Part shown: piece by piece, positions 25,912 through 33,820 of the stretch
Numbering within the stretch: the stretch's first letter is position 1
Layout of the letters: each line of letters begins with the position of its first letter
Assembly: GCA_019634975.1 (NCBI GenBank)
Contig: JAHCAI010000003.1
Span: forward strand, 186,001-250,000
Length of the DNA: 64,000 bases
Direction: 5' to 3'
Origin: Burkholderiales bacterium
GTDB lineage: Bacteria; Pseudomonadota; Gammaproteobacteria; Burkholderiales; SG8-41
Program-made: the position numbers and the translations under genes
The notes under the pieces: generated by a model
Database searches by the model: none
What the model saw: the letters and a program-made list of their open reading frames with translations, nothing else
What the model was told of the DNA's origin: nothing

Positions 25912-25960
25912 GGACAAGGGAGGATTTGATTGTCCTGTTCCTGAGAGAGAAAGGTGATTC

Positions 25961-26947
25961 ATGAAAACGTTTGCATTGAAATTGCGCTGTGCGGGAGCCG
26001 CAGTGGCCGCGTTGCTGGCCTGCCAGGGCATCGCCGTGGCGCAAAACTATCCGGTGAAGCCGCTACGGATGGTCGTGCCCTTCGCGCCGGGCGGTCCCAA
26101 CGACATTCTCGGCCGCATGGTCGGCCAGAAGCTGACCGAAACCTGGGGGCAGCCGGTGGTGGTCGAGAACCGCGGCGGCGCCGGCGGCACGGTGGGCCTC
26201 GACGCCGCCTCGCGCATGCCGGGAGACGGCTACACGGTGGCGATGGGCGGTTCCAGCAATCTTGCGCTGGCGCCCAGCCTCTATGCCAAGCTGGCTTACG
26301 ATCCGCAGAAGGATTTCACGCCGATCATCAACGTGGCCGTGGTGCCGTATGCGCTGGCGGTCAATCCGACAGTGCCCGCGAAAAACATCAAGGAGCTGAT
26401 CACCGTGGCCGGCCGCAAGGCGGGCTATCTCAGCTACGGCTCCTCGGGCGTGGGCAGCATGTCGAGCCTCGCCGCAGAAATGCTGAAGTCGATGTCGAAG
26501 ACCGATATCGTGCACGTGCCGTACAAGGGCACCGCGCCGGCACTGACTGACGTGGTCAGCGGCCACATCGACATGATGCTGGCCGACCTTGCGGTGATCA
26601 AGCCGCATGCCGACAACGGACGCCTGCGGGTGATCGGTGTCACCGGGCTCAAGCGCTCGGTTGCTGCACCCGCCGTGCCGACCCTTGCCGAGTCCGGCCT
26701 TCCGGGTTACGAGCTCTCACCCTGGTTCGGCGTGGTGGCGCCGGCCGGCGTGCCGCGCGACATCGTGTCACGCCTGAACGGCGCGATCGGCGCCAGCCTC
26801 AAGGCGCAGGATGTGGTGCAGCGCCTGGCCAGCCTCGGTTACGAGCCGCTCGGCGGCACGGCGGAGCAGTTTGCCGCGACCATCAAGGCGGATACGGCGA
26901 AGTTCGCGAATATCGTCAGGACCGCGGGCATCAAGCCGCAGCCCTGA
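25961..26947 (+). CDS. Bug-family periplasmic receptor (orphan TctC)
   Basis: The protein has 328 residues, with a signal peptide up to about residue 27 (LLACQGIAVAQ), then NYPVKPLRMVVPFAPGGPND, the first ligand loop of Bug proteins, and HVPYKGTAPALTDVVSGHID in the middle. No permease genes adjoin it, so it is an orphan receptor, as most Bug proteins are. It converges with the FAD dehydrogenase 19 bases away, suggesting that it may deliver the substrate of that catabolic block. A possible sigma-54 promoter lies upstream. Confidence 0.92.
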   Translation: MKTFALKLRCAGAAVAALLACQGIAVAQNYPVKPLRMVVPFAPGGPNDILGRMVGQKLTETWGQPVVVENRGGAGGTVGLDAASRMPGDGYTVAMGGSSNLALAPSLYAKLAYDPQKDFTPIINVAVVPYALAVNPTVPAKNIKELITVAGRKAGYLSYGSSGVGSMSSLAAEMLKSMSKTDIVHVPYKGTAPALTDVVSGHIDMMLADLAVIKPHADNGRLRVIGVTGLKRSVAAPAVPTLAESGLPGYELSPWFGVVAPAGVPRDIVSRLNGAIGASLKAQDVVQRLASLGYEPLGGTAEQFAATIKADTAKFANIVRTAGIKPQP

Positions 26948-26955
26948 TGCGCCAT

Positions 26956-26990
26956 GCGCTGCGCCGTCAGTGTGCTGACGGCGCCAGCGC
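26956..26990. other. Strong hairpin between convergent genes
   Basis: GCGCTG-c-GCCGTCAG-TGTG-CTGACGGC-gc-CAGCGC folds as a long stem between the convergent Bug and FAD genes and overlaps the end of the latter. No T-run follows on either strand, so it may be a barrier or a 3'-end-stabilising structure and not a classical terminator. Confidence 0.55.
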
Positions 26991-28568
26991 GGCAACACCG
27001 CGTCCCGCGATGCGGCCGGTGACGAAGCACTCGGCAATGTTGCCCCCCGACAGGTAGAGGTGGCCGAAGGAACTGCCCAGTTCGCCGGCGGCATAGAGCC
27101 TCGGGATCGGCCGGCCGTGCACGTCGATGATCCGCGACTGCGCGTCGTGGACCGGGCCGCCCTGGGTATTCGAGATGACCGCCCATACCGGCGCGCCGTA
27201 GTAGGGACCTTTTTCAATCGGCAGCATGCTGTTGGCGGGGCGCGCATGGTCCTCGTCGCGTCCGGCGGCGCACTGCGCGTTCCAGCGCGCGACGGATGTG
27301 GTTACGGCAGCAGGATCCAGGCCGAGCAGGCCGGCAAGCTCCTCCAGCGTGTGGGCGCGCTTGAGGATGCCGTTTTCCACTTCCTTCAGGTTGTCGTCGC
27401 TCCAGTCGTAGCGCAGGCCCTCGTCATTCGAGGTGGCCTTGCCCAGCGGATAGAGTCTGCGTCCGTTGTCATCGCAGATGATGTAGGCCGGGTTGCGCGG
27501 CGCGCGCTGGGTCACCGGGTCGAAATGCCCCAGCGGGCGCACCGCGGTGTCCTGGGTGTAGGGCTGGTATTCGGACATGAAGCGCTTGCCGGTGGCATCG
27601 AGCAGTATCCACGCCATCTTCAGTTTCACCGCGTCCTCGTCGCCGGGAAACCAGTCGGGGAAGCGCTTGACGCGCATGCCGTAGGGATAGGCCGGGTCGC
27701 TGTGTCGGAAGCCGTAGGCCCCGTGCACATGCCACATGTGCCACAAGGCGGCGCCGAGGTCCTGCGCCATGCGGATGCCGTCGCCGGTGTTGCTGCGGGC
27801 GGCGGCGTTGAACACCGGGTAGGCCTCAAGGAACTGCGCCTTCATCTCGGCATTGCCTTCGAAGCCGCCGGTGGCGAGCACGACGCCGCGGCGCGCGCGG
27901 ATGCGGCGGGTTTCGCCGTTCTGCACGACGGTGATGCCGATCACCTCGCGCGATGCGGGATCGGTGATCAGCCGCTGCGCGGCGACGCCGAGGCGAACTT
28001 CGACGCCGGCCTTCAGCACATTGTCATGGACCACTTTGAACAGCTTGGGGCCGTTGGGGGCGCCATTGGCCCAGGGATAGGCCTCGCGCGCCTTGAAGCC
28101 GGGAATGTCGACAACCGAGGTGTGGTAGAAGGTGTTGGTGCCGGGCAGCGGATAGTTGCCGCGGATCTGACGGCGGTAAGGGTCGCCGGCCTTTTCGCGC
28201 TCCGCGTTCTCCTCGACCGAGGTCAGCACGCGGGCATCGCAGATTTGCGCGAGCTCGCGCACATAGGCCTCGAGACCGCACATGCCCTCGGCGAGCGCGC
28301 GCACGACAGCGTCCGGCGTGCGGCCGCCGTTGGTGGCCTTGAGGTAGGCATAGGCCTCATCGGGGTCGTGCGCGCTGCGCACTGCGCCATAGGAACAGAT
28401 CGACAGGCCGCCGGGGACCGTGGATTTCTCGATCAGCAGGGTTTTGGCGCCCGCCTGTGCAGCGTTGAGTGCGGCAATGCCGCCGCCATGGCCGAAGCCG
28501 GCGACGACGACGTCGAATGTTTCCGAGAAGTTCATGTTGTTTTCCAGTGTGGCGTGATCAATGTTCAT
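26967..28568 (-). CDS. FAD-binding dehydrogenase, fumarate-reductase/3-ketosteroid-dehydrogenase type
   Basis: This 533-residue flavoprotein has the dinucleotide site VVVAGFGHGGGIAALNAAQ near residues 17-35, then LLIEKSTVPGG, and a second FAD region GVVLATGGFEGN. The C-terminal AAGELGSSFGHLYLSGGN closes the FAD pocket. Relatives oxidise or reduce C-C double bonds (fumarate reductase, urocanate reductase, ketosteroid dehydrogenase). No signal peptide or haem motif is seen, so it is cytosolic. The ATG at 28568 overlaps the VOC gene stop (ATGA); a second ATG 33 bases further in is possible. It is the last gene of the minus-strand block. Confidence 0.86.
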   Translation of the reverse strand: MNIDHATLENNMNFSETFDVVVAGFGHGGGIAALNAAQAGAKTLLIEKSTVPGGLSICSYGAVRSAHDPDEAYAYLKATNGGRTPDAVVRALAEGMCGLEAYVRELAQICDARVLTSVEENAEREKAGDPYRRQIRGNYPLPGTNTFYHTSVVDIPGFKAREAYPWANGAPNGPKLFKVVHDNVLKAGVEVRLGVAAQRLITDPASREVIGITVVQNGETRRIRARRGVVLATGGFEGNAEMKAQFLEAYPVFNAAARSNTGDGIRMAQDLGAALWHMWHVHGAYGFRHSDPAYPYGMRVKRFPDWFPGDEDAVKLKMAWILLDATGKRFMSEYQPYTQDTAVRPLGHFDPVTQRAPRNPAYIICDDNGRRLYPLGKATSNDEGLRYDWSDDNLKEVENGILKRAHTLEELAGLLGLDPAAVTTSVARWNAQCAAGRDEDHARPANSMLPIEKGPYYGAPVWAVISNTQGGPVHDAQSRIIDVHGRPIPRLYAAGELGSSFGHLYLSGGNIAECFVTGRIAGRGVAALAPSAH

Positions 28569-29488
28569 GCAAAGGCGGGCAGGGCGTTGCCGTGGGGCTG
28601 GAACAGCACGAAGCCGCCGACGGCCGCCGGCCATTCCAGCAGCAGACGTCCGTGCGCGCCGCGCACGCTGCAATGCGCTTCATCCAGGTGGCGCCGGGTC
28701 GCATCGAGGTCGTCGCTGCTCAGCACGTAACCCGCGATCCACGGCAGCGACGGCGGGCTCATGCCCAGCGTGCGCTGCAGCGCTTCCGGGGTGACGAACA
28801 GCAGCGCGCCGCGCTGGCTGTCGATGCGCCACAGCGATCCGCCGGGTTGCGCCAGCAGGCCGGTGAATCGCGCGTAGCGCTGCGCCGCTTCCTGCGGATC
28901 CTCGACACAGACGATTACCGCCGCGAGTCCGCGCGCGCCGTTGGCATGTGTGGTCCAGCGCGGCTGCCACAGCAGTTCCGGCGTGTGCTGCTGGCAGTAC
29001 TGGATGCGGCCCTCGGCCATCGTGCCCGGCGGCACCCGCACCACGGTGAAGCGCGCGGTGCCGCTGCCGTCGACAGTGCCGATTTCACGCTGCAGTGCCA
29101 CTGAGGGCAGCGGTGCAAAGCCGTTTCTTTGCAGCCGCGCATGGTCGGCGCCGGCATCGGCGCTGCCGAAGGCGATCAGGTGCACGCCGGTGTAGCGCTG
29201 GATCGCGGTGCGCAATTGCTGCGCTATCGGCGTGTCGCCGGTCGGGGTCAGGAATTCGAGGTAGCCCTCGCGCAGCATCACGCAGCGGTTGCCGGCGCCG
29301 GCCGGCACCAGCGGGCCGCCGGGCTCGAGGCGGTGCGACTGCGCGGAAAATGGCGTCAGCGTGAAGCCGGCCTGCTCCAGCGCCGCGCTGGCGGCGTCGA
29401 TGTGCGGCACGAAGTGCGCGATGTGGTCGATGTTGAGCCGGCCCGGGGAGGGCGGCTGTGCGGCGGGAACCTGGCTGGTGACGGGCAT
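28565..29488 (-). CDS. VOC/glyoxalase-like domain protein
   Basis: The protein has 307 residues. RLNIDHIAHFVPHIDAASAA at about residues 18-37 is the opening of a vicinal-oxygen-chelate (glyoxalase-like) domain. A second half (AAVIVCVEDPQEAAQRYARF) repeats the fold, giving two modules. Such proteins include ring-cleaving dioxygenases, isomerases and glyoxalases; the substrate is unknown. The ATG at 29488 is preferred because the frame upstream runs into a REP element. The stop overlaps the FAD dehydrogenase start by 4 bases, so the two act together. Confidence 0.78.
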   Translation of the reverse strand: MPVTSQVPAAQPPSPGRLNIDHIAHFVPHIDAASAALEQAGFTLTPFSAQSHRLEPGGPLVPAGAGNRCVMLREGYLEFLTPTGDTPIAQQLRTAIQRYTGVHLIAFGSADAGADHARLQRNGFAPLPSVALQREIGTVDGSGTARFTVVRVPPGTMAEGRIQYCQQHTPELLWQPRWTTHANGARGLAAVIVCVEDPQEAAQRYARFTGLLAQPGGSLWRIDSQRGALLFVTPEALQRTLGMSPPSLPWIAGYVLSSDDLDATRRHLDEAHCSVRGAHGRLLLEWPAAVGGFVLFQPHGNALPAFA

Positions 29489-29531
29489 ATCAGTTGTCCG
29501 GGCTGAATGAGGCCGGCCATGAAATCTTGTC

Positions 29532-29613
29532 GTCATTCCGGCCCGGCATAGCCGGAGCCGGAATCCAGGCGGTGGCGGGAACACCACTGGATTCCGGCTT
29601 CCGCCGGAATGAC
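29532..29613. repeat. REP-like doublet (CCGGAATGAC family)
   Basis: Outer arms GTCATTCCGG and CCGGAATGAC enclose GGAATCCAGG and CACTGGATTCC-type inner arms, the same layout as at 16255-16339. It lies between the VOC and hydroxyacid dehydrogenase genes. Confidence 0.78.
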
Positions 29614-29641
29614 CTGCGAGGTGAGGTTCTGGCCTTGGGCA

Positions 29642-30640
29642 TCAGTAGCCCAGCTTCGGGTCGATGCGCCGCTTCAGTTTTTTGCCGGCGAGGAACAGCG
29701 CGAGGTTCTCGAACCAGAGGTCGAGCGAGATGTCGATGTAATGCTCGCCGTCGTCGCAGGACACATGCGGCGTGATGATGAGGTTGGGCGCGGTCCAGAG
29801 CGTGGCATCGGCGGGCAGCGGCTCCGGCTCGACGACATCGAGCATCGCACCGGCAAGGCGGCCGCCGCGCAGGCGTTTTTCCAGCGCTGCCTGGTCGATG
29901 ACCGGGCCGCGGGCGATGTTGATGATCGAGGCCGAGGGTTTCAGCAGGTCCATGCGCGCGGCGCTCATCAGGCCGCGGGTTTCCGCGGTCAGCGGCACGG
30001 CGAGCACGACGAAGTCGGCCTGCGGCAGCACTTTGTCAAGCTGGCGGTAGGTCACGACGCGGTCGGCATGGCGGTTGTTCTGCGCGCTGCGGCGCACGCC
30101 GATGACCTTGAGGCCGATTTTCTTCGCCGCGCGGGCGGCCGCTTCGCCGAGGTCACCGAGACCGACGACCACCACGGTCTTGCCGCTGATGCTGGGCGAG
30201 AATAGCGCTTCCCAGCGACGGGCGTGCTGGTTGGCCATGATCGCAGCCATCCGCGAGTTGAGCAGGTGGTAGGCCATGGTCATGTACTGTTCGGCCTTGT
30301 GGCCGTGCGCGCCGCTGTTGTTGGTGAATACCGTGCCGCGCGGCAGCCAGTCCAGCGGCAGCACGCCGTCAATGCCGGCCGAAGTGGAGTGGATCCATTT
30401 CAGCCGGGGTGCGCGTTCCGCGAGGCGGCTGCGATCCGCCGGCAACCCGATAACAAGGTCGGCATCGGCCAGCGCCGCTTCGAGGATGTCGCCATCCCAG
30501 CCGAAACTGATCTTGCCGATGTGCCGGGCCAGCGCCCGGTGACGCCGGCAGGCGGCGTCCCAGTGCAGGGGCAGCGTGTGGAAAATGCTGTTTTTCCTGC
30601 GCGTGTTCTCGATGTGCAGGTTCAGTTTCCGTGTCGCCAT
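29642..30640 (-). CDS. D-2-hydroxyacid dehydrogenase, second copy
   Basis: The enzyme has 332 residues from the ATG at 30640; an upstream in-frame start at 30673 is possible. The NAD site reads VVVVGLGDLGEAAARAAK. The catalytic Arg lies in INIARGPVID, the Glu region is DVVEPEPLP and the His lies in ITPHVSCDD. It resembles glyoxylate/hydroxypyruvate reductase-like members and has a long N-terminal domain. It lies between the UbiD gene and the VOC gene on the same strand, so it probably belongs to the same catabolic unit. Only the family is certain. Confidence 0.86.
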   Translation of the reverse strand: MATRKLNLHIENTRRKNSIFHTLPLHWDAACRRHRALARHIGKISFGWDGDILEAALADADLVIGLPADRSRLAERAPRLKWIHSTSAGIDGVLPLDWLPRGTVFTNNSGAHGHKAEQYMTMAYHLLNSRMAAIMANQHARRWEALFSPSISGKTVVVVGLGDLGEAAARAAKKIGLKVIGVRRSAQNNRHADRVVTYRQLDKVLPQADFVVLAVPLTAETRGLMSAARMDLLKPSASIINIARGPVIDQAALEKRLRGGRLAGAMLDVVEPEPLPADATLWTAPNLIITPHVSCDDGEHYIDISLDLWFENLALFLAGKKLKRRIDPKLGY

Positions 30641-30739
30641 GCCGATTACCGGATCTGCCCCGGGCGCTGCCACGGCCCGGTCATGGGCGCCCGGCCGGGC
30701 GCAATCCCGCCTCCGGGGCTTGCGGTGAGGGCATCCATC

Positions 30740-32362
30740 TCAGGCACCTTTTACCGGCGGCTTGGCGGCAAAGGCGGAATCGCGCAGGCACATGCGGCCG
30801 CGCGGGTCCTGCCACAGCTTGCCGTCCTCGTGCAGCTTGCCCAGCGCGCGCGCCACGGTCTGGAAATCGTAGTCGGCGAACTGCTCGGCGAGCTCCGAGT
30901 AGTATTTCGGCGTTTTTTCGATGACCGCGACGATCTTCGACGACAGTTCGGCCACTGCCTTGTCGCCGGAGGCCACCGCGGGTGCAGGGTCGGCCTTGCC
31001 GCTGTAGTAGTCGGTGATCTTCGCGCGGTCGGTGTAGGCGTAGGAGATGCGCTCGAAACGCTCCTTCGGGATGCCCTCGGAAATCGTCGCATCGATGCCG
31101 ACCTTGGCGCCGGTGGGCACCACCCCGTGCGGCATCACCGGCAGGCTGGGGTCCAGCGGCTTGGCACGGCTGCCGGGAATGATCATCACGTCCTTGTCGC
31201 CCTGCACGCGGGTGGCGATGGCCCACTCGACGTCCATCGCGTTGAACACGTCGATATCGTCGTCGACGACCACGACGTGCTTCAGGTCCATCACCGACAG
31301 CGCGGCGAGCAGCGCGTTCTTGCCCTCGCCGGCCTGCTTCTTGATGGAGATGACCGCATGCCACATGCCGCAGCCGCCCAGCGTGACGTTGATGTCCTTG
31401 ACCTGCACGCCGGCGGTCTTCAGCGCGCGGCGGATCTGGGTGTAGCGCGTCGGCGCCATCAGCCAGGTGTTTTCCCAGGGCATGTGCAGTGCGTAGTAGA
31501 TCGCGTCCTTGCGCATGGTGACGGCATTGATGCGCACCACCGGGTTCCAGTGCAGGCCGCCCATCAGCCGGGTGAATTCGCCGAAGCGGCCTTCGGGCTG
31601 GGTCCAGCCGGTCGGCAGGATTTCGCCTTCAAGCACGATTTCGGAATCGGCGATGCAGGGCAGGTCGATGGTTTCACACTGCGCGAGTTCGATCGCCGCG
31701 CCGCGGATGCCGCCAGCGATGCCCATCTCGTCGGTGCCGAGCGGCGCGCGGAAGCCGGAGCCGAGGTTCTCGAAGGGATGGTTGCCGATGGAGATCGAGA
31801 TCGGCAGCGGTTTGCCGGCCTCGAAGGCGCGCTGCGCAAAGAGCCGCATGTTGTTCGGCGTCACGATGTCGATGCCGGTCAGGTTCCGTTCCTTGACCAT
31901 GAAGCGGTAGATGCCGGAATTGAGACCGAACTCCGGATCCTTGGCGATGGTGATGCCGGCGGTGATCATCGGGCCGCCGTCATAGATCGAGAACATGGGA
32001 ATCGGCAGGCTGAACAGGTCGACATCCTTGCCGGTCTTGACCACCTGTTTCAGCGGTGCGTTCTCGACGTAACGCGGCGGAATCGGGTTTTCGATGCCCT
32101 GCTGCAGCCGGAATTCGATCTCGGGATAGGTTTCGCAGCCCATCGACATGATCGCGCGTTTCTGCGAGCGGATGATGCCGGAGACCACCGGCATGTCGTA
32201 GCCGATGACCTTGTGGAAGAGCAGCGCCTTGTCGGACTGGTCGACCAGGGTCGCGATGTGGCGGCTGTCGACCGGCTGTTTGATGTCGACGAGTTCCTTC
32301 TCGGCGCGCAGCCGGTCGAGGAAACCGCGGAAATTTTCGTCGGCGTAGGGCAGGGGCTTCAT
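30740..32362 (-). CDS. UbiD-family prenyl-FMN decarboxylase
   Basis: This 540-residue (de)carboxylase uses prenylated FMN. The conserved catalytic Arg lies in NSGIYRFMV and the catalytic Glu region is PEGRFGEFTRLMGG, as in UbiD/Fdc1. The C-terminal helical part that mediates oligomerisation is present. It acts on an unsaturated or aromatic acid; the length and extra C-terminal domain differ from the ubiquinone-pathway UbiD, so a catabolic role is more likely. The start overlaps the ubiX stop by 4 bases, and UbiX supplies its cofactor. Confidence 0.9.
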   Translation of the reverse strand: MKPLPYADENFRGFLDRLRAEKELVDIKQPVDSRHIATLVDQSDKALLFHKVIGYDMPVVSGIIRSQKRAIMSMGCETYPEIEFRLQQGIENPIPPRYVENAPLKQVVKTGKDVDLFSLPIPMFSIYDGGPMITAGITIAKDPEFGLNSGIYRFMVKERNLTGIDIVTPNNMRLFAQRAFEAGKPLPISISIGNHPFENLGSGFRAPLGTDEMGIAGGIRGAAIELAQCETIDLPCIADSEIVLEGEILPTGWTQPEGRFGEFTRLMGGLHWNPVVRINAVTMRKDAIYYALHMPWENTWLMAPTRYTQIRRALKTAGVQVKDINVTLGGCGMWHAVISIKKQAGEGKNALLAALSVMDLKHVVVVDDDIDVFNAMDVEWAIATRVQGDKDVMIIPGSRAKPLDPSLPVMPHGVVPTGAKVGIDATISEGIPKERFERISYAYTDRAKITDYYSGKADPAPAVASGDKAVAELSSKIVAVIEKTPKYYSELAEQFADYDFQTVARALGKLHEDGKLWQDPRGRMCLRDSAFAAKPPVKGA

Positions 32363-32982
32363 TGTTTCTTTTTGTCCTTCAGTTCGGCCGGGCCGGTGAC
32401 GCCGGCCCAGCGGTTGATGGTGTCGTGTTCGACCTCGAACAGGTCGAGCACGCGGCCTACCGTGTGGTTGACCAGGTCGTCGATGGTCTTGCCGCCGCTG
32501 TAGAAGGCCGGCACCGGCGGGAAAATCACGCCACCCATCAGCGTCACCGCCTCCATGTTGCGGATATGGGCGAGGTTCAGCGGCGTCTCGCGGGTGATCA
32601 GCACCAGGCGGCGGCGCTCCTTGAGGATGACGTCGGCGGCGCGGGTGATCAGGTTGTCGGCAAAGGCGTGCGCGATGCCGGCCAGCGTCTTCATCGAGCA
32701 GGGTGCGACGACCATGCCGGCGGTGATGAAGGAGCCGCTGGCGATGGTGGCGCCGATGTCGCGCACGTTGTGGGTGACATCGGCCAGCCTGTGCAGTGCC
32801 TTGCGGTCCATGCCGTATTCCTGGAAGGCATTGAGAACACCGGCTTCCGACACCACGAGGTGGGTTTCCCAGCCGCCGATCGCACGCAACCGTTCGAGGA
32901 TGCGGATGCCGTAAACGGAACCCGAAGCCCCGGTCATCGCGACGATCAGCCGGCGCGGTGCCGCCTTGCTTGCTGCATTCAT
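32359..32982 (-). CDS. ubiX: UbiX-family flavin prenyltransferase
   Basis: This 207-residue flavoprotein makes prenylated FMN from FMN and dimethylallyl phosphate. The N-terminal motif VAMTGASGSVYGIRILERL and the later APCSMKTLAGIAHAFADNLI are diagnostic, followed by RRLVLITRETPL. It is coupled to the UbiD gene by an ATGA overlap, so it serves that decarboxylase. A housekeeping copy may exist elsewhere. The 346-base spacer upstream holds the likely promoter and an inverted AT-rich repeat, with no further gene that I can support. Confidence 0.9.
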   Translation of the reverse strand: MNAASKAAPRRLIVAMTGASGSVYGIRILERLRAIGGWETHLVVSEAGVLNAFQEYGMDRKALHRLADVTHNVRDIGATIASGSFITAGMVVAPCSMKTLAGIAHAFADNLITRAADVILKERRRLVLITRETPLNLAHIRNMEAVTLMGGVIFPPVPAFYSGGKTIDDLVNHTVGRVLDLFEVEHDTINRWAGVTGPAELKDKKKQ

Positions 32983-33226
32983 CGTCCGGCCTCTTTTTCC
33001 CGGCGGAACAGCTCGTTTTCAGAAGGATGCAGGATGTCCATTTCAGGGACGGTCATCATGACCGCCCGCTCCGGCATCGCAGTGAGCGCCGGGTCGGTCC
33101 TGATCCGCTTCGCACCTCCGGCGCAGCCGGTATCCTACACTGCCCCGCAAGCTTGGCATCCCCGGCGGGGTGAGGATGCGGCTTTCGAGGGCCTCGGGCA
33201 TTTGCGGGGGCGGTGACTGGTATTGG

Positions 33227-33329
33227 TAAATGGTGATTAAGTGATTAGGTAATTAGGTGATTGTCGTGCCCGGCCCGGGCTTTTACTTTAATCGCTTAAT
33301 CCCCTAATCCACCCGTCCCCCAATCACTT
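33227..33329. repeat. Imperfect palindrome, GTGATTAAG/CTTAATC family
   Basis: The left arm has repeated GTGATTA-AGGTGATTG words and the right arm TTTAATCGCTTAATCCCCTAATC with CAATCACTT. They can pair across a GCCCGGCCCGGGC centre. It sits in the spacer between ubiX and the thioesterase gene. Confidence 0.5.
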
Positions 33330-33757
33330 CATTTTGGAGGCGCGGTGAAATAGGTGCCACGTCCGCTGGCGACCAGCGCGCCGTCCTTGTCGTAAACATA
33401 GGCTTCGGCAGTCGAGTACTGGCTGCCGCTGCGCACGACGCGGCCCTTGGCGGTGAGGTCGCCGGGCATCGCGGCCTTGTGGTAGTCGACGCGGATGTCG
33501 ATGGTCGGCACCGGGCGGCCGAGCTGGGCGGCGATGGCGTAGTCGGCGACAACATCAACAATAGCGGCGAGGATGCCGCCGTGGGTGTATTTCCGCTCGG
33601 GATTGACCACCCATTCCTCGCGCCAGGTGGCCTTCACCTCGATGCCGGAGTCATCGGCCTTGATGAAGGTGAAATTGAGCCACTGGTTGAACGGGCCGCG
33701 GGTGATCAGCTTCTGCAGTTGCTCAAGGCTGGGCGGGGTCGGTTTGCTGTCGGTCAT
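33329..33757 (-). CDS. PaaI-family hot-dog thioesterase
   Basis: This 142-residue hot-dog-fold thioesterase carries the family signature KYTHGGILAAIVDVVADYAI with the central HGG. The usual beta strands follow (PTIDIRVDYHKAAMPGDLTA). PaaI-type enzymes release CoA from acyl- or aryl-CoA intermediates, often to rescue CoA. A GGAG lies upstream of the ATG. It is 63 bases after the acyl-CoA ligase on the same strand, so ligase and thioesterase probably act on the same or related CoA ester. Confidence 0.85.
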   Translation of the reverse strand: MTDSKPTPPSLEQLQKLITRGPFNQWLNFTFIKADDSGIEVKATWREEWVVNPERKYTHGGILAAIVDVVADYAIAAQLGRPVPTIDIRVDYHKAAMPGDLTAKGRVVRSGSQYSTAEAYVYDKDGALVASGRGTYFTAPPK

Positions 33758-33820
33758 GGTGTTGCTCCGGATAAGTCGTGATTGAAGTTCAGGGTTGGGA
33801 AAGGCACAACAGTGTAATTG

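Noticed and set aside
33030..33216. Short plus-strand open frame upstream of ubiX
   Set aside because: It lacks a convincing ribosome site and has no recognisable protein pattern; it lies in a probable promoter region.
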